From Romboutsia lituseburensis DSM 797 (GTDB taxonomy: Bacteria; Bacillota; Clostridia; Peptostreptococcales; Peptostreptococcaceae): a stretch of DNA of 64,000 nt. Under the pieces are notes generated by a model, which was not told the origin of the DNA, searched no databases, and worked only from the letters and a program-made list of their open reading frames with translations. The position numbers and the translations under genes are program-made. Positions 9,114 to 18,168 of this stretch are shown here, in pieces. The first letter of the stretch is position 1, and each line of letters begins with the position of its first letter. Location of the stretch: positions 460,705-524,704 of the forward strand of contig NZ_FNGW01000003.1 of the NCBI RefSeq assembly GCF_900103615.1. The letters run 5' to 3'.

Positions 9114-11708
9114 CTATTTTACAGATACTTTTATATTATCATTTTCACCATCTATTAAAATAGTACAGCCATTATATACTTCTCCAGCTATAATTTTTTT
9201 AGCAATTATAGTTTCTAAAGTGTTACTAATGTATCTTTTTAATGGTCTTGCTCCATATACTGGATCATACCCTTCACTAACCATTATATCTTTTGCACTT
9301 TCAGTTACTTCAATATTTATATTTTTATCACGTAATCTATTTGTTAAAGATTTCATAAATATATCTATTATTTGTTTAATTCCTTCTTTATCTAACGGCT
9401 TAAACATTATGATATCATCAACTCTATTTAAAAATTCTGGCTTAAATCTTCTCTTCATCTCATTCATAACTAATTCTTTGGATTCATTAGTTATATTCTC
9501 TCCAGATTCTAATAAATATGAGCTACCTATATTTGAAGTCATTATTATAAGTGTATTTTTAAAGTCTACTGTTTTACCTTTATTATCAGTAAGCCTTCCA
9601 TCATCTAATATTTGTAAGAATATATTAAATACATCTTCATGAGCCTTCTCTATCTCATCAAATAGTATAACTGAATAAGGATGTCTTCTTACTGCCTCTG
9701 TTAATTGACCTCCTTCTTCATAACCTACATATCCTGGAGGAGGTCCTATAAGTCTAGAAACAGCATGTTTCTCCATATATTCTGACATATCTATTCTTAT
9801 AATATTTTCTTCACTATCAAATAAATTATTAGCTAAAGTTTTAGCAAGTTCAGTTTTACCTACACCTGTAGGACCTAAGAATATAAATGATCCTATTGGT
9901 TTATTTTCATCTTTAAGCCCTGCTCTAGCACGTATAACTGCATTACTTACAGCTGTTACTGCTTCATCTTGGCCTATTACTCTTTTATGAAGTTCATCTT
10001 CTAATTTTAATAATTTTTCTCTTTCACCTTCAACAAGTTTAGTAACAGGTATTCCTGTCCACTTAGCTACTATTTCAGATATTTCATTTTCTGTAACTTC
10101 CTCTTTTAATAATGCATTTTCATAACTTTCCTTAATTTTCAATTCATGTTCTTTTATTTGCTCTTCAAGCTTTGGTATTATACCATATTTTACTTCTGCT
10201 GCTTTATTAAAATCATATTCTCTTTCATATTTTTCTACATTACCTTTAGCTTCATCTAATTGCGATTTTAGATTTCTTATCTCTAATATTTGACTTTTTT
10301 CTTTTTCATATTTAGCAGTCATTTCATCATTTTTAGATTTTAATTCTGCTAATTCTTTACCTAATTTATCAAGTCTTTGTTTACTTTTTTCATCTTTTTC
10401 TTTTAATAAAGCTTCTTTTTCTGTTTCAAGTGTGAATAATTTTCTTCTAACTGTATCTAATTCTGTTGGAAGAGAGTCAATCTCACTTCTTATCATAGCA
10501 CCAGCTTCATCTATTAAATCGATAGCTTTATCTGGTAAAAATCGATCTTGTATATATCTATCAGAAAGTTTAGCTGCTGCAACTATTGCACTATCATGTA
10601 TTCTTATACCATGATGTATTTCAAATCGTTCTTTAAGACCTCTAAGTATTGAAACTGTATCACTTACGCTAGGTTCTTCTGCTATAACAGGTTGGAAACG
10701 TCTTTCAAGCGCTTTATCTTTTTCGATATACTGTCTATACTCATCAAATGTAGTTGCACCTATACAATTTAATTCTCCCCTTGCAAGTAATGGTTTTATT
10801 AGGTTACCTGCATCCATAGCACCATCAGTTTTCCCTGCACCAACTATAGTGTGTATTTCATCTATAAATAATATTATTTTTCCTTCTGACGCTTGGACTT
10901 CTTTTAGTACTGCTTTTAATCTCTCTTCAAATTCACCTCTATATTTAGCTCCTGCAATTAAAGATCCCATATCTAGTGAAAATATTATTTTGTCTTTTAG
11001 TCCTTCTGGTACATCTCCTCTAACTATTCTTTCTGCTAGCCCTTCAACTATCGCAGTTTTACCAACACCAGGCTCTCCAATAAGAACTGGATTATTTTTA
11101 GTTCTTCTTGATAGAATTCTTACGACTCTTCGTATTTCTTCATCTCTTCCTATTACTGGATCTAATTTATTCTTTTTTGCTAATTCAACTAAATTAGTTC
11201 CAAAACGAGCTAATGCTTCATATGTTCCTTCTGGATCTTGCGATTCAACTCTTTGACTTCCTCTGACGTTTGATAATACATTTAAGAAGCTATTTTTATT
11301 TATATCATATTGTCTTAATATTTTACCTAAGTTAGTATTAGATTCCATTTCTATTATTGCAAGCATAACGTGCTCTACACTTATATAAGAATCTTTGAAC
11401 TCTTTTGAAATTTCTTCTGCTTTTATTAATATTTCATTGATTTTTCTAGTAGCTGTTACACCTTGTGAGCTTATGCCTTCTCCATGTATTTGTGGTAGTT
11501 TGCTAAGTTCTACATTTATACTATTATCTAAAGATGTTACAGATACATTCATTTTTTCAAGTATATTTGGTATAAGTCCATCTTCTTGATTCACAAGGGC
11601 ACTTAAAAGATGAATTACGTCTACTTGTTGATTATGATTTTTTACTGCTATACTATAAGCATCATTTAGGCTTTTTTGTACTCTTACTGTCATTTTTTCT
11701 ATATCCAT
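9114..11708 (-). CDS. clpB: ATP-dependent disaggregase ClpB
   Basis: A hexameric AAA+ disaggregase of 864 residues, within the family's usual ~855-870, which works with DnaK to rescue aggregated proteins. The N-domain has two Clp_N repeats (residues ~1-145). NBD1 carries GEPGVGKT and a Walker B LFIDEIHT. The coiled-coil M-domain spans residues ~400-540, which separates ClpB from ClpA and ClpC. NBD2 carries GPTGVGKT and GPPGYVGYEEGG. It is a single-gene unit: its own terminator lies downstream and a sigma-A promoter with a CIRCE operator upstream, so HrcA heat-shock control is expected. Confidence 0.98.
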   Translation of the reverse strand: MDIEKMTVRVQKSLNDAYSIAVKNHNQQVDVIHLLSALVNQEDGLIPNILEKMNVSVTSLDNSINVELSKLPQIHGEGISSQGVTATRKINEILIKAEEISKEFKDSYISVEHVMLAIIEMESNTNLGKILRQYDINKNSFLNVLSNVRGSQRVESQDPEGTYEALARFGTNLVELAKKNKLDPVIGRDEEIRRVVRILSRRTKNNPVLIGEPGVGKTAIVEGLAERIVRGDVPEGLKDKIIFSLDMGSLIAGAKYRGEFEERLKAVLKEVQASEGKIILFIDEIHTIVGAGKTDGAMDAGNLIKPLLARGELNCIGATTFDEYRQYIEKDKALERRFQPVIAEEPSVSDTVSILRGLKERFEIHHGIRIHDSAIVAAAKLSDRYIQDRFLPDKAIDLIDEAGAMIRSEIDSLPTELDTVRRKLFTLETEKEALLKEKDEKSKQRLDKLGKELAELKSKNDEMTAKYEKEKSQILEIRNLKSQLDEAKGNVEKYEREYDFNKAAEVKYGIIPKLEEQIKEHELKIKESYENALLKEEVTENEISEIVAKWTGIPVTKLVEGEREKLLKLEDELHKRVIGQDEAVTAVSNAVIRARAGLKDENKPIGSFIFLGPTGVGKTELAKTLANNLFDSEENIIRIDMSEYMEKHAVSRLIGPPPGYVGYEEGGQLTEAVRRHPYSVILFDEIEKAHEDVFNIFLQILDDGRLTDNKGKTVDFKNTLIIMTSNIGSSYLLESGENITNESKELVMNEMKRRFKPEFLNRVDDIIMFKPLDKEGIKQIIDIFMKSLTNRLRDKNINIEVTESAKDIMVSEGYDPVYGARPLKRYISNTLETIIAKKIIAGEVYNGCTILIDGENDNIKVSVK

Positions 11709-11773
11709 TCTAAAATCCCTCCATTACCTTATTTTATATATAATATTGATTATTATTCTATTTTTTAGTTTTG

Positions 11774-11842
11774 TTAGCACTCTTTATTGTTGAGTGCTAA
11801 TGTTATTAATTAAAATATATACCTATATACTTTAATTGTCAA
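11774..11842 (-). promoter_or_regulatory. CIRCE (HrcA) operator and clpB promoter
   Basis: TTAGCACTC (11774-11782), 9 bp, GAGTGCTAA (11792-11800) is a perfect CIRCE inverted repeat. Upstream on the minus strand lie TTGACA (11837-11842), a 17-bp spacer and TATATT (11814-11819), so the operator covers the early transcribed region. HrcA binding is the established function of this element. Confidence 0.95.
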
Positions 11843-12068
11843 TAAGGTTTATGAAATTTTATACATACTAATTTTAGTAAAATATTATAATATATTCCAA
11901 CTTATAAAAAATATTTTTATTTATACATATGAAACATTAAATTTGATAGATAGATAGATAAATTTAAAAATAAATGAACACAGTATAATGATATATTGAA
12001 TACTACATATCATTATACTGTGTTCATTTTTAATCTTTTATTTATCTAAATAGAATATATATTATCTA
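11801..12068. other. Intergenic stretch between clpB promoter and APC permease
   Basis: Apart from the promoter and the terminator at 11972-12029, this holds only A+T-rich DNA and a short (GATA)4 tandem near 11945-11960. No ORF with a ribosome site was seen on either strand. Confidence 0.6.
11972..12029 (-). terminator. Terminator of the first APC permease gene
   Basis: A perfect 23-bp stem (arms 11972-11994 and 12007-12029, core GAACACAGTATAATGATAT) with a 12-nt loop and flanking A/T runs lies 40 bp after the permease stop. Confidence 0.85.
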
Positions 12069-13469
12069 CTATTCTTCAACATGAGCATTGTTTTTATTTA
12101 GTCTACTGTGTTTAGCTCCATATAAGAAATAAACTATAACTCCAGCTAAAATCCAAATTGCAAATCTTATCCAAGTAACTAAAGGTATATTAAGTGTTAT
12201 ATATAAACAAAATACTATAGCTAATAAAGGTAAAACAGGAACCCATGGACATCTAAATTTTCTTTCTATATTTGGCATAGTTTTTCTTAAAACTATTATA
12301 CCTGCAGATACAGCTATGAAAGCAAATAATGTTCCTATATTGCATAAGTCTATTATTACAGTTAAAGGGAAAAATCCTGCGATTATGCAAGTTACTATTC
12401 CTGTTATTAGTGTACAACTTGCAGGTGTTCCGTGTTTTTCATTTATAGATGCAAATGCTTTAGGAAGTAATCCATCTCTTGACATTGCCATAAATATTCT
12501 TACTTGACCATATAAAGTAACTAATAATGTAGATATCATACCTATAACAGCACCTGTTGCTACAAGAGTAGATCCCCAGTTTATACCTATTTGTGATAAT
12601 GCATCTGGAATAGCATTCATTACATTTATAGATTTAAAAGGTATCATACCTGTTAAAGCTAATGCCACACCTATATATAAAATAACTACTGAAACTAAAC
12701 AAATTAGTAATCCTAACGGTACATCTCTTTTAGGATTTTTAGTTTCTTCTGCTGCTGTTGATACTGCATCAAACCCTATATATGCAAAAAATATTACTGC
12801 TGTTGCTGACATTATTCCGCCCATTCCATATGGTGAAAATGGTATATAGTTTTGAGGTTTTATATTAGTAAGACCTAGGAATATAAATAATAAAATAACA
12901 AAAACTTTAATTCCAACAATAATATTATTTACCTTTGCACTTTCAGATACACCTACATAAAGTAGCCAAGTTATAAAGCAAGTTACTAGCACTGCTGGTA
13001 AATCAATAAATCCTCCTGCTAAGATTGATTTTGTAAACATTTCAGGTAAAACAATTCCATAAGAATTTAACATTCCTACTAAAGTCCCAGACCATCCTGA
13101 TGCAACTGCAGCTCCTGATACTAAATAAGTTAACATTAAGTTCCATCCTATTATCCAAGCAACAATTTCCCCAAATGCTACATATGAATAAGAATAGGTA
13201 CTTCCTGATACAGGAAACATTGTTGAAAGTTCAGCATAGGTTAATGCACATAGGGCACTTGTTACTGCTGCGATTATAAATGATATTATAACTGCTGGTC
13301 CAGCCAGCATTGCTCCTTGCCCTGTAGCTACAAATACCCCTGTTCCTACAACGGACCCAATTCCTAACAAAGCTAAATCAAATGCCCTTAGATTTTTTTT
13401 AAGACCGCTATTTTCAGAAGTTTCTTTGAAATCTGCAACTGTCTTCTTTCTAAAAAAATCCATTTTCAT
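12069..13469 (-). CDS. APC-superfamily amino-acid permease (CAT-like)
   Basis: A 466-residue membrane transporter with 12 predicted helices. GIGSVVGTGVFVATG is the unwound TM1 motif that binds the amino-acid alpha groups, and AYIGFDAVSTAAEE is the TM6 motif typical of YfnA/CAT-type permeases. The substrate is an amino acid, exact type unknown. It is a monocistronic unit with its own terminator. GGGGAG precedes the ATG, and an ATG two codons later is a possible alternative. It is a close paralogue of the permease at 22894, which shares the order of motifs and the C-terminal YFLYGAKHSRLN ending. Confidence 0.92.
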   Translation of the reverse strand: MKMDFFRKKTVADFKETSENSGLKKNLRAFDLALLGIGSVVGTGVFVATGQGAMLAGPAVIISFIIAAVTSALCALTYAELSTMFPVSGSTYSYSYVAFGEIVAWIIGWNLMLTYLVSGAAVASGWSGTLVGMLNSYGIVLPEMFTKSILAGGFIDLPAVLVTCFITWLLYVGVSESAKVNNIIVGIKVFVILLFIFLGLTNIKPQNYIPFSPYGMGGIMSATAVIFFAYIGFDAVSTAAEETKNPKRDVPLGLLICLVSVVILYIGVALALTGMIPFKSINVMNAIPDALSQIGINWGSTLVATGAVIGMISTLLVTLYGQVRIFMAMSRDGLLPKAFASINEKHGTPASCTLITGIVTCIIAGFFPLTVIIDLCNIGTLFAFIAVSAGIIVLRKTMPNIERKFRCPWVPVLPLLAIVFCLYITLNIPLVTWIRFAIWILAGVIVYFLYGAKHSRLNKNNAHVEE

Positions 13470-13802
13470 ACTTACTACTCCCCTTCTAGGTTTAATTTTA
13501 AAATATATTTGTATTTGTTTGAATCTTTTTACTTTTAAATATATTCTTAAAGTTATTATAATAACATTATGGCAAAAAAGTAACTTTTTTTAATAGCACA
13601 ATGTATCATTTTTTTGTTAAATATATGTTTTTTCAACAAATTAATTTATTTTTTTCACTAAAATAAACACAATTTTAACAAAATTAATTTTTTTTAACAC
13701 AAATTAAGCTTATGCACTGAAAAATTTTTATGTTAATAGTATCTAAGTACATTTAATTTATTTTTTATGTTAAATAATTTCATTATTTAATTTTTTATAA
13801 AA
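13470..13802. other. A+T-rich promoter region, no gene seen
   Basis: About 330 bp of very A+T-rich DNA upstream of the APC permease. TTACTT, 17 bp and TATAAT on the minus strand near 13555-13585 could be its promoter. No riboswitch fold or ORF was recognised. Confidence 0.5.
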
Positions 13803-13832
13803 AAAGGTATAAACTTAACAGTTTATACCTTT
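13803..13832 (-). terminator. Terminator of the L,D-transpeptidase-like gene
   Basis: AAAGGTATAAAC and GTTTATACCTTT form a 12-bp stem just after the stop codon, with a following T run on the minus strand. Confidence 0.8.
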
Positions 13833-13837
13833 AATAG

Positions 13838-14314
13838 TTAATAGATTATTATAGTGCTTCCTTCAGGAACATTTTCGTAAATCCATTTCGCACTACTTGT
13901 TGCTAGCCTTATACATCCATGACTTATAGCAACACCTAATCTATCATCTTTTATACTAAGACCTGTTTCATCATATATGATAGAATGGTAATAATACTCA
14001 TCAGTTATATTAGTTGCATACTTAACAGAGCTATTTTCATCTCCAATTGCAGGATACTTTATACCTACTAAAAATACTCCACTTATTGTTGGAGTAGAAG
14101 GCTTTCCAACTGTACAGCTCCATTTATATAGCATATCCCAAGCATCATTATCTTTTTCAAATATATATGTATATTTATTCTTTGTAGATGTAATTATTAA
14201 ATAATTAGTTGTGCTATTTATATTGTTTTTATTTACAAAGGCAGATATATCATTATTAAAATGTGTGTAATCTAAATTGTTATTTTTATTTAACCTAATA
14301 TACTTAGAATTCAT
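13838..14314 (-). CDS. YkuD-fold L,D-transpeptidase-like protein without export signal
   Basis: A 158-residue protein whose C-terminal half is a YkuD domain. The conserved SHGCIRL block has its catalytic Cys at residue 134 and an upstream His in the typical place (YYYHS). In exported members this domain makes 3-3 peptidoglycan cross-links or attaches proteins. Here no signal peptide, transmembrane helix or wall-binding domain is seen: the N-terminus is polar (MNSKYIRLNKNNNLDY) and GAGGTG precedes this ATG at normal spacing. Either it is secreted without a classical signal, acts in the cytoplasm or spore, or is a truncated copy. The fold is clear, the location is not. Confidence 0.85.
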   Translation of the reverse strand: MNSKYIRLNKNNNLDYTHFNNDISAFVNKNNINSTTNYLIITSTKNKYTYIFEKDNDAWDMLYKWSCTVGKPSTPTISGVFLVGIKYPAIGDENSSVKYATNITDEYYYHSIIYDETGLSIKDDRLGVAISHGCIRLATSSAKWIYENVPEGSTIIIY

Positions 14315-14501
14315 AAATTTTCACCTCAACTAAATTTATATATATATTTATTTATGAGTATATCTAAAACAAAATGAACAATTGTGATTAAACATTTAAT
14401 TGAAATATTAAACAAATAAAATATTTAATTTTATCTAGGTACCAAAAATAGCTATCTGTAATATTATAGTAGTAGTTTTCAAATTAGGGGGTGTCATCAT
14501 C

Positions 14502-15131
14502 GTGCTACAATCTTTTCTTCTAGTGTTATCTCTATCTATTGATACATTTGTAGCTAGTATTGCTTATGGAACAGACAAGATAAAAATTCCATTTTCTTCT
14601 GCTTTAATCATAAATGGGGTATGTACTTCTTTTTTAGCTATCTCACTTTTTTTAGGTTCTATATTAAAGGATTTTATGTCTCCTAGTATAGCATCTTTGG
14701 TTAGCTTTTCACTATTAATGTTACTTGGGACATATAGATTATTTGAATCATTTTTTAAAACATATATACAAAAATTTTCAAATTCAGAAGTCCCTTTGAC
14801 TTTTAAATTTTTTGATTTTAAATTCGTTCTTGAAATTTATGCAAATGAAACTAAAGCTGATTATGATAAATCAAAGATACTAACAGGTAAAGAAGCTTTT
14901 TATTTAGCTGTAGCACTTTCACTTGATAGTTTAGCTGTTGGTTTTGGTAGTAGCTTAGGAAGTGTTCGTTACTTAGAAGTTATTTTACTTTCATTAATAG
15001 TTGGGATTTCTTCTTTAATAATAGGATCTTATATGGGTAGTAAATTTGTTGAAAAAGTAGATATGAATCTTTCTTGGTTGTCCGGAGCCATCCTTATATT
15101 ATTAGCCCTTATGAGATATTTTAAATTTTAA
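14502..15131 (+). CDS. ytaF: Sporulation membrane protein YtaF (MntP/LysE-like)
   Basis: A 209-residue protein with six hydrophobic segments in two repeats, each with a helix-start motif (LSLSIDTFVASIAYG and VALSLDSLAVGFGSSLG). That duplicated SLDSxxVG motif is shared with the manganese exporter MntP, and the ~55-residue insert between halves is typical of YtaF. Its role in spores is not biochemically defined; metal efflux is inferred from MntP. Translation probably starts at GTG 14502 behind AGGGGGTG. No yybP-ykoY manganese riboswitch was seen upstream. Confidence 0.85.
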   Translation: MLQSFLLVLSLSIDTFVASIAYGTDKIKIPFSSALIINGVCTSFLAISLFLGSILKDFMSPSIASLVSFSLLMLLGTYRLFESFFKTYIQKFSNSEVPLTFKFFDFKFVLEIYANETKADYDKSKILTGKEAFYLAVALSLDSLAVGFGSSLGSVRYLEVILLSLIVGISSLIIGSYMGSKFVEKVDMNLSWLSGAILILLALMRYFKF

Positions 15132-15144
15132 ATCGAATATTAAA

Positions 15145-15180
15145 TTAAAAGGTATCTTTAAAATTAAAGATACCTTTTAA
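15145..15180. terminator. Bidirectional terminator between ytaF and mscL
   Basis: A perfect 16-bp stem (TTAAAAGGTATCTTTA and its complement) with a 4-nt loop lies between two convergent genes, with A/T runs on both sides. Confidence 0.85.
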
Positions 15181-15181
15181 T

Positions 15182-15595
15182 TTATTTATTTTGTAATAAC
15201 TCTTTTATGTCTCTAAGTAATAATACCTCCTCTGAAATTTTTTCTTCAATAGTAACAGCTTCTTCTATCTTTTTTGTCCTTAATTTATTTATTATTCTAA
15301 CGAACATAAATATAGCAAATGCTATTATAAAAAAATCTACTGTAGTCTGTATAAAGCTACCTATATTTAAAGTTATAGGAGGTGTTTTACCTATACCTTC
15401 TCTTAATACTACTTTATATTCTGAAAAATTTATACCTCCTGTTAATATACCTACAAATGGCATAATTAAATCATTTACTAAAGATGTAACTATTTTTGAG
15501 AAAGCTCCTCCTACAACAACCCCTATTGCTAAATCAATAACATTTCCTTTAATTGCAAACTCTTTAAATTCTTTAATTAAATGTTTCAAATACAT
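15182..15595 (-). CDS. mscL: Large-conductance mechanosensitive channel MscL
   Basis: A 137-residue homopentameric membrane channel that opens under hypo-osmotic shock. The family N-terminus FKEFAIKGNVIDLAIGVVVGGAF contains the pore-lining TM1 glycines. TM2 follows (VDFFIIAFAIFMFVRIINKL), then a charged C-terminal amphipathic helix. Length is normal (usually 130-150). Monocistronic, convergent with ytaF. Confidence 0.97.
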   Translation of the reverse strand: MYLKHLIKEFKEFAIKGNVIDLAIGVVVGGAFSKIVTSLVNDLIMPFVGILTGGINFSEYKVVLREGIGKTPPITLNIGSFIQTTVDFFIIAFAIFMFVRIINKLRTKKIEEAVTIEEKISEEVLLLRDIKELLQNK

Positions 15596-15688
15596 TTACC
15601 TTCTTTCTATATTTTTATAAAAAATTCTTATGGTTAGTTTATCCTTATTTTAAGTGTTTAATTTTAAATATAATTTTTACATAAAAAA

Positions 15689-15725
15689 TACAGTATCTAA
15701 TAGTCATTTTACCATAGATACTGTA
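15689..15725 (-). terminator. Terminator of the Na/Pi cotransporter gene
   Basis: TACAGTATCTA and TAGATACTGTA form an 11-bp stem flanked by AAAAA and TATTAT, just before the cotransporter stop. Confidence 0.75.
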
Positions 15726-15732
15726 TTATATA

Positions 15733-17358
15733 TTAAGCTATATTTTTATTGCTAGACTTTATAACCTGCTGTGCTATATTTACAGAATGGTCAGAGATTC
15801 TTTCTAAATTAGATATTATATCTAAATATACAACTCCGTTATCTATAGTACATAAGCTTTCATTTAATCTTGCCATATGATTTTCACGACATACTTTTTC
15901 CATAACATCAACTTGTTCTTCCATCTTTATTACCTTACAAGCTAAGTCTATATCATTATTTTCCATAGATTCTAATGCAGCAGAATACGCATCTACAACT
16001 TTATTATACATTTGAACTAACTCATCTTTACCTTCCTTAGATAAATTTAAGTCTTTTTCTAATATAATTTCAGCTAGCTCTGCTATATTTTCAGCGTGAT
16101 CACCAATTCTTTCTATATCATTTACCGTATTGAATAACTCATCAACAGTTTCTCTAGACTCATTGCTTAAAGAAGTTTTAGATAGTTTTAATAAGTAATT
16201 TAATATAGTCTTTTGTAATAAGTTAACTTTTGATTCTTCTTCAAATGCTTTTTTAATCTTCGAATTTGATCCTTCAAATACACCTTCCATTGAGTTAATT
16301 AGAGCTTTTTTAGCCTTATCACCCATTCTTAAAGTTTCTTTAACCGTATTTGATAGTGCGATTGATGGAGTTTCCATCATTCTTTCATCTATATACTTAA
16401 CTGTTTTTCTGTCTTCAATTTCATCTTCTCTCTCAGGTACAAGCTTCATAGTAAGTTTTACTATAAACTTAGAGAATGGAAGTAATATTATAACGTTTAT
16501 TATATTAAATAACGTATGTGAATTTGCTATTTGTCTACTCACATCTGTTGGATCTAAATGTGTTACCATCATAGTTATCGGTTTAGTTAGTACTAACATA
16601 AATACCATAGTTCCTATAATATTAAATATTAAGTGCATTGTTGCTGCTCTTCTAGCATTTTTACTAGCACCTATACTAGATATTAATGAAGTTACACAAG
16701 TACCTATGTTTTCTCCATATAATATAGGTAATGCTGCTCCTAAACTTATTGCTCCTGTTGATGCAACTGCAAGTAGCATACCCATTGAAGCACTTGAACT
16801 TTGAACTATTGCTGTTATACCAAAGCCTAATAATATTCCAAGTATTGGATTTTGACCTAGTGTACTTAAAGCCATAGTAAATCCTTCAAATTCAGTTAAA
16901 GGCTTAACTGCATCTTTCATAAAGTCCATACCAGTGAATAATATACCAAATCCTATTAATATCTCAGCCATATTTTTAACTTTTGGCTTAGATGAGAATA
17001 AATAAAGTATTATACCTATACCTAACGCAACTGGCGCAAGACCTACTAAATTAAGAGAAACTAGCTGTGCTGTTATAGTTGTACCTATATTTGCACCCAT
17101 TATAACCCCTATTGCTTGTGGTAAAGTCATAATTCCTGCATTAACAAATCCAACAACCATTACTGTAGTAGCACTACTACTTTGTATAATTGCTGTAACT
17201 AAAGCACCAACTATAACCCCCATTAAAACATTACTTGTTAAAAGCTCGATTATCCTTCTTAGTTTAGCTCCTGCTGACTTTTGAAGTCCATCTCCCATAA
17301 GGTTCATACCGTACAGGAAAAGACCAAGACCTCCCATTAAGTTGATTGCTATTTCCAC
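15733..17358 (-). CDS. Na+/phosphate cotransporter with C-terminal PhoU domain
   Basis: A 541-residue NptA/PNaS-family carrier. Residues ~1-310 hold two inverted repeats, each with the substrate motif (TAIIQSSSATT near 57 and TAIVQSSSAS near 180). Residues ~335-535 form a PhoU-like helical bundle with repeated ERIGDHAENIAE/ERISDHSVNIAQ motifs. It imports phosphate with Na+ or exports excess phosphate, depending on the family member. The start is GTG at 17358 behind AAGGAGGAAAC. Five TTAAC-type Pho boxes upstream imply induction by phosphate starvation through a PhoP-like regulator, which favours import. Confidence 0.92.
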   Translation of the reverse strand: MEIAINLMGGLGLFLYGMNLMGDGLQKSAGAKLRRIIELLTSNVLMGVIVGALVTAIIQSSSATTVMVVGFVNAGIMTLPQAIGVIMGANIGTTITAQLVSLNLVGLAPVALGIGIILYLFSSKPKVKNMAEILIGFGILFTGMDFMKDAVKPLTEFEGFTMALSTLGQNPILGILLGFGITAIVQSSSASMGMLLAVASTGAISLGAALPILYGENIGTCVTSLISSIGASKNARRAATMHLIFNIIGTMVFMLVLTKPITMMVTHLDPTDVSRQIANSHTLFNIINVIILLPFSKFIVKLTMKLVPEREDEIEDRKTVKYIDERMMETPSIALSNTVKETLRMGDKAKKALINSMEGVFEGSNSKIKKAFEEESKVNLLQKTILNYLLKLSKTSLSNESRETVDELFNTVNDIERIGDHAENIAELAEIILEKDLNLSKEGKDELVQMYNKVVDAYSAALESMENNDIDLACKVIKMEEQVDVMEKVCRENHMARLNESLCTIDNGVVYLDIISNLERISDHSVNIAQQVIKSSNKNIA

Positions 17359-17452
17359 TTTCTTGTTTCCTCCTTAAGATATGCATATGTAATTTTTTAA
17401 ATTTTCTTATTTATTAGTACAAATTCATTCTATCAAAAAAAATGTCATATTG

Positions 17453-17511
17453 TGTTAAGTGAATGTTAACTTATTTGGATTTATGTTAAGATTACGTTAA
17501 ATGACAGTTAA
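17453..17511 (-). promoter_or_regulatory. Pho-box array upstream of the Na/Pi cotransporter
   Basis: On the minus strand TTAACT-N5-TTAACG-N5-TTAACA (17511 to 17484) and TTAACA-N5-TTAACA (17469 to 17453) keep an exact 11-bp period. This is the Gram-positive PhoP box (TT(A/T)ACA repeats) in the coding orientation. A TTGATA-17-TAAATA promoter candidate follows. Confidence 0.8.
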
Positions 17512-17594
17512 ATATTAAGTTAGTATTAATTTAAGTTTAAGAGTTTGTTAATAATATTTTTCTATAAATATTAGTTATTTTCTATATTTAGTCA

Positions 17595-17637
17595 TAAAAA
17601 ATAAAGACTTAATATTGTATTAAGTCTTTATTTTTTA
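17595..17637 (-). terminator. Terminator of the cupin gene
   Basis: AAAAAATAAAGACTTAATA pairs with TATTAAGTCTTTATTTTTT around a short loop after the cupin stop. Confidence 0.8.
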
Positions 17638-17664
17638 TTTATATTTTTATTGTAAATTAATTTT

Positions 17665-18012
17665 TTATTCATTTATAACAATAGCCATAAATTCTAAATC
17701 ATGTTCCCCTGTATTTTCGATTGAATGAGTAGCACCATCACAAGTATATATAACATCTCCTTGTGATACTTTAGTAATGTTACCATTGTCATCTACAACT
17801 CCTGTTCCTGTTAATATATAATATATCTCAAAATCTTCTGTATGGTCATGATATCCTATAGACGCCCCTTTTGGTAATGTTATTTTTGATATCATTTTTG
17901 CTTGATTTTTTAACTCTTCCCCCTGAATTAAATGTTTTATGCTTACACTTTTTTTACCACCTCTTAAATGTTCTATTTTTGTAATCTCTAGATCTTTTGA
18001 TTTCTTTATCAT
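17665..18012 (-). CDS. Cupin-domain protein
   Basis: A 115-residue single-domain cupin. The first cupin motif appears as GASIGYHDHTEDFEIYYILTG (metal ligands HDH...E) and the second as GDVIYTCDGATHSIENTG (final His). Such proteins bind a divalent metal and act as small isomerases, dioxygenases or sensors. A standalone gene with its own terminator; nothing nearby indicates the substrate. Confidence 0.85.
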   Translation of the reverse strand: MIKKSKDLEITKIEHLRGGKKSVSIKHLIQGEELKNQAKMISKITLPKGASIGYHDHTEDFEIYYILTGTGVVDDNGNITKVSQGDVIYTCDGATHSIENTGEHDLEFMAIVINE

Positions 18013-18120
18013 ATAGCTTCTCCTTACTTTTAGTTTTATATTTTTATTCTATATTTTAGTTAACTCACCTTTAATTTTTTTAGGTTATATGTTGAATTTA
18101 TATTGTAATTTTATAAAAAT

Positions 18121-18156
18121 AAAAGGATTTAGTTTTACTTTTAACTAAATCCTTTT
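18121..18156 (-). terminator. Terminator of the 175-residue orphan
   Basis: A perfect 14-bp stem (AAAAGGATTTAGTT and complement) with an 8-nt loop, just after the stop at 18169. Confidence 0.85.
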
Positions 18157-18168
18157 AGGTCTTTAAGC

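Noticed and set aside
11940..11962. (GATA)n microsatellite as a phase-variable tract
   Set aside because: Only four units, intergenic, and not placed within a promoter spacer or coding start.
14380..14501. yybP-ykoY manganese riboswitch before ytaF
   Set aside because: The conserved loop sequences and a terminator or sequestering helix are missing.
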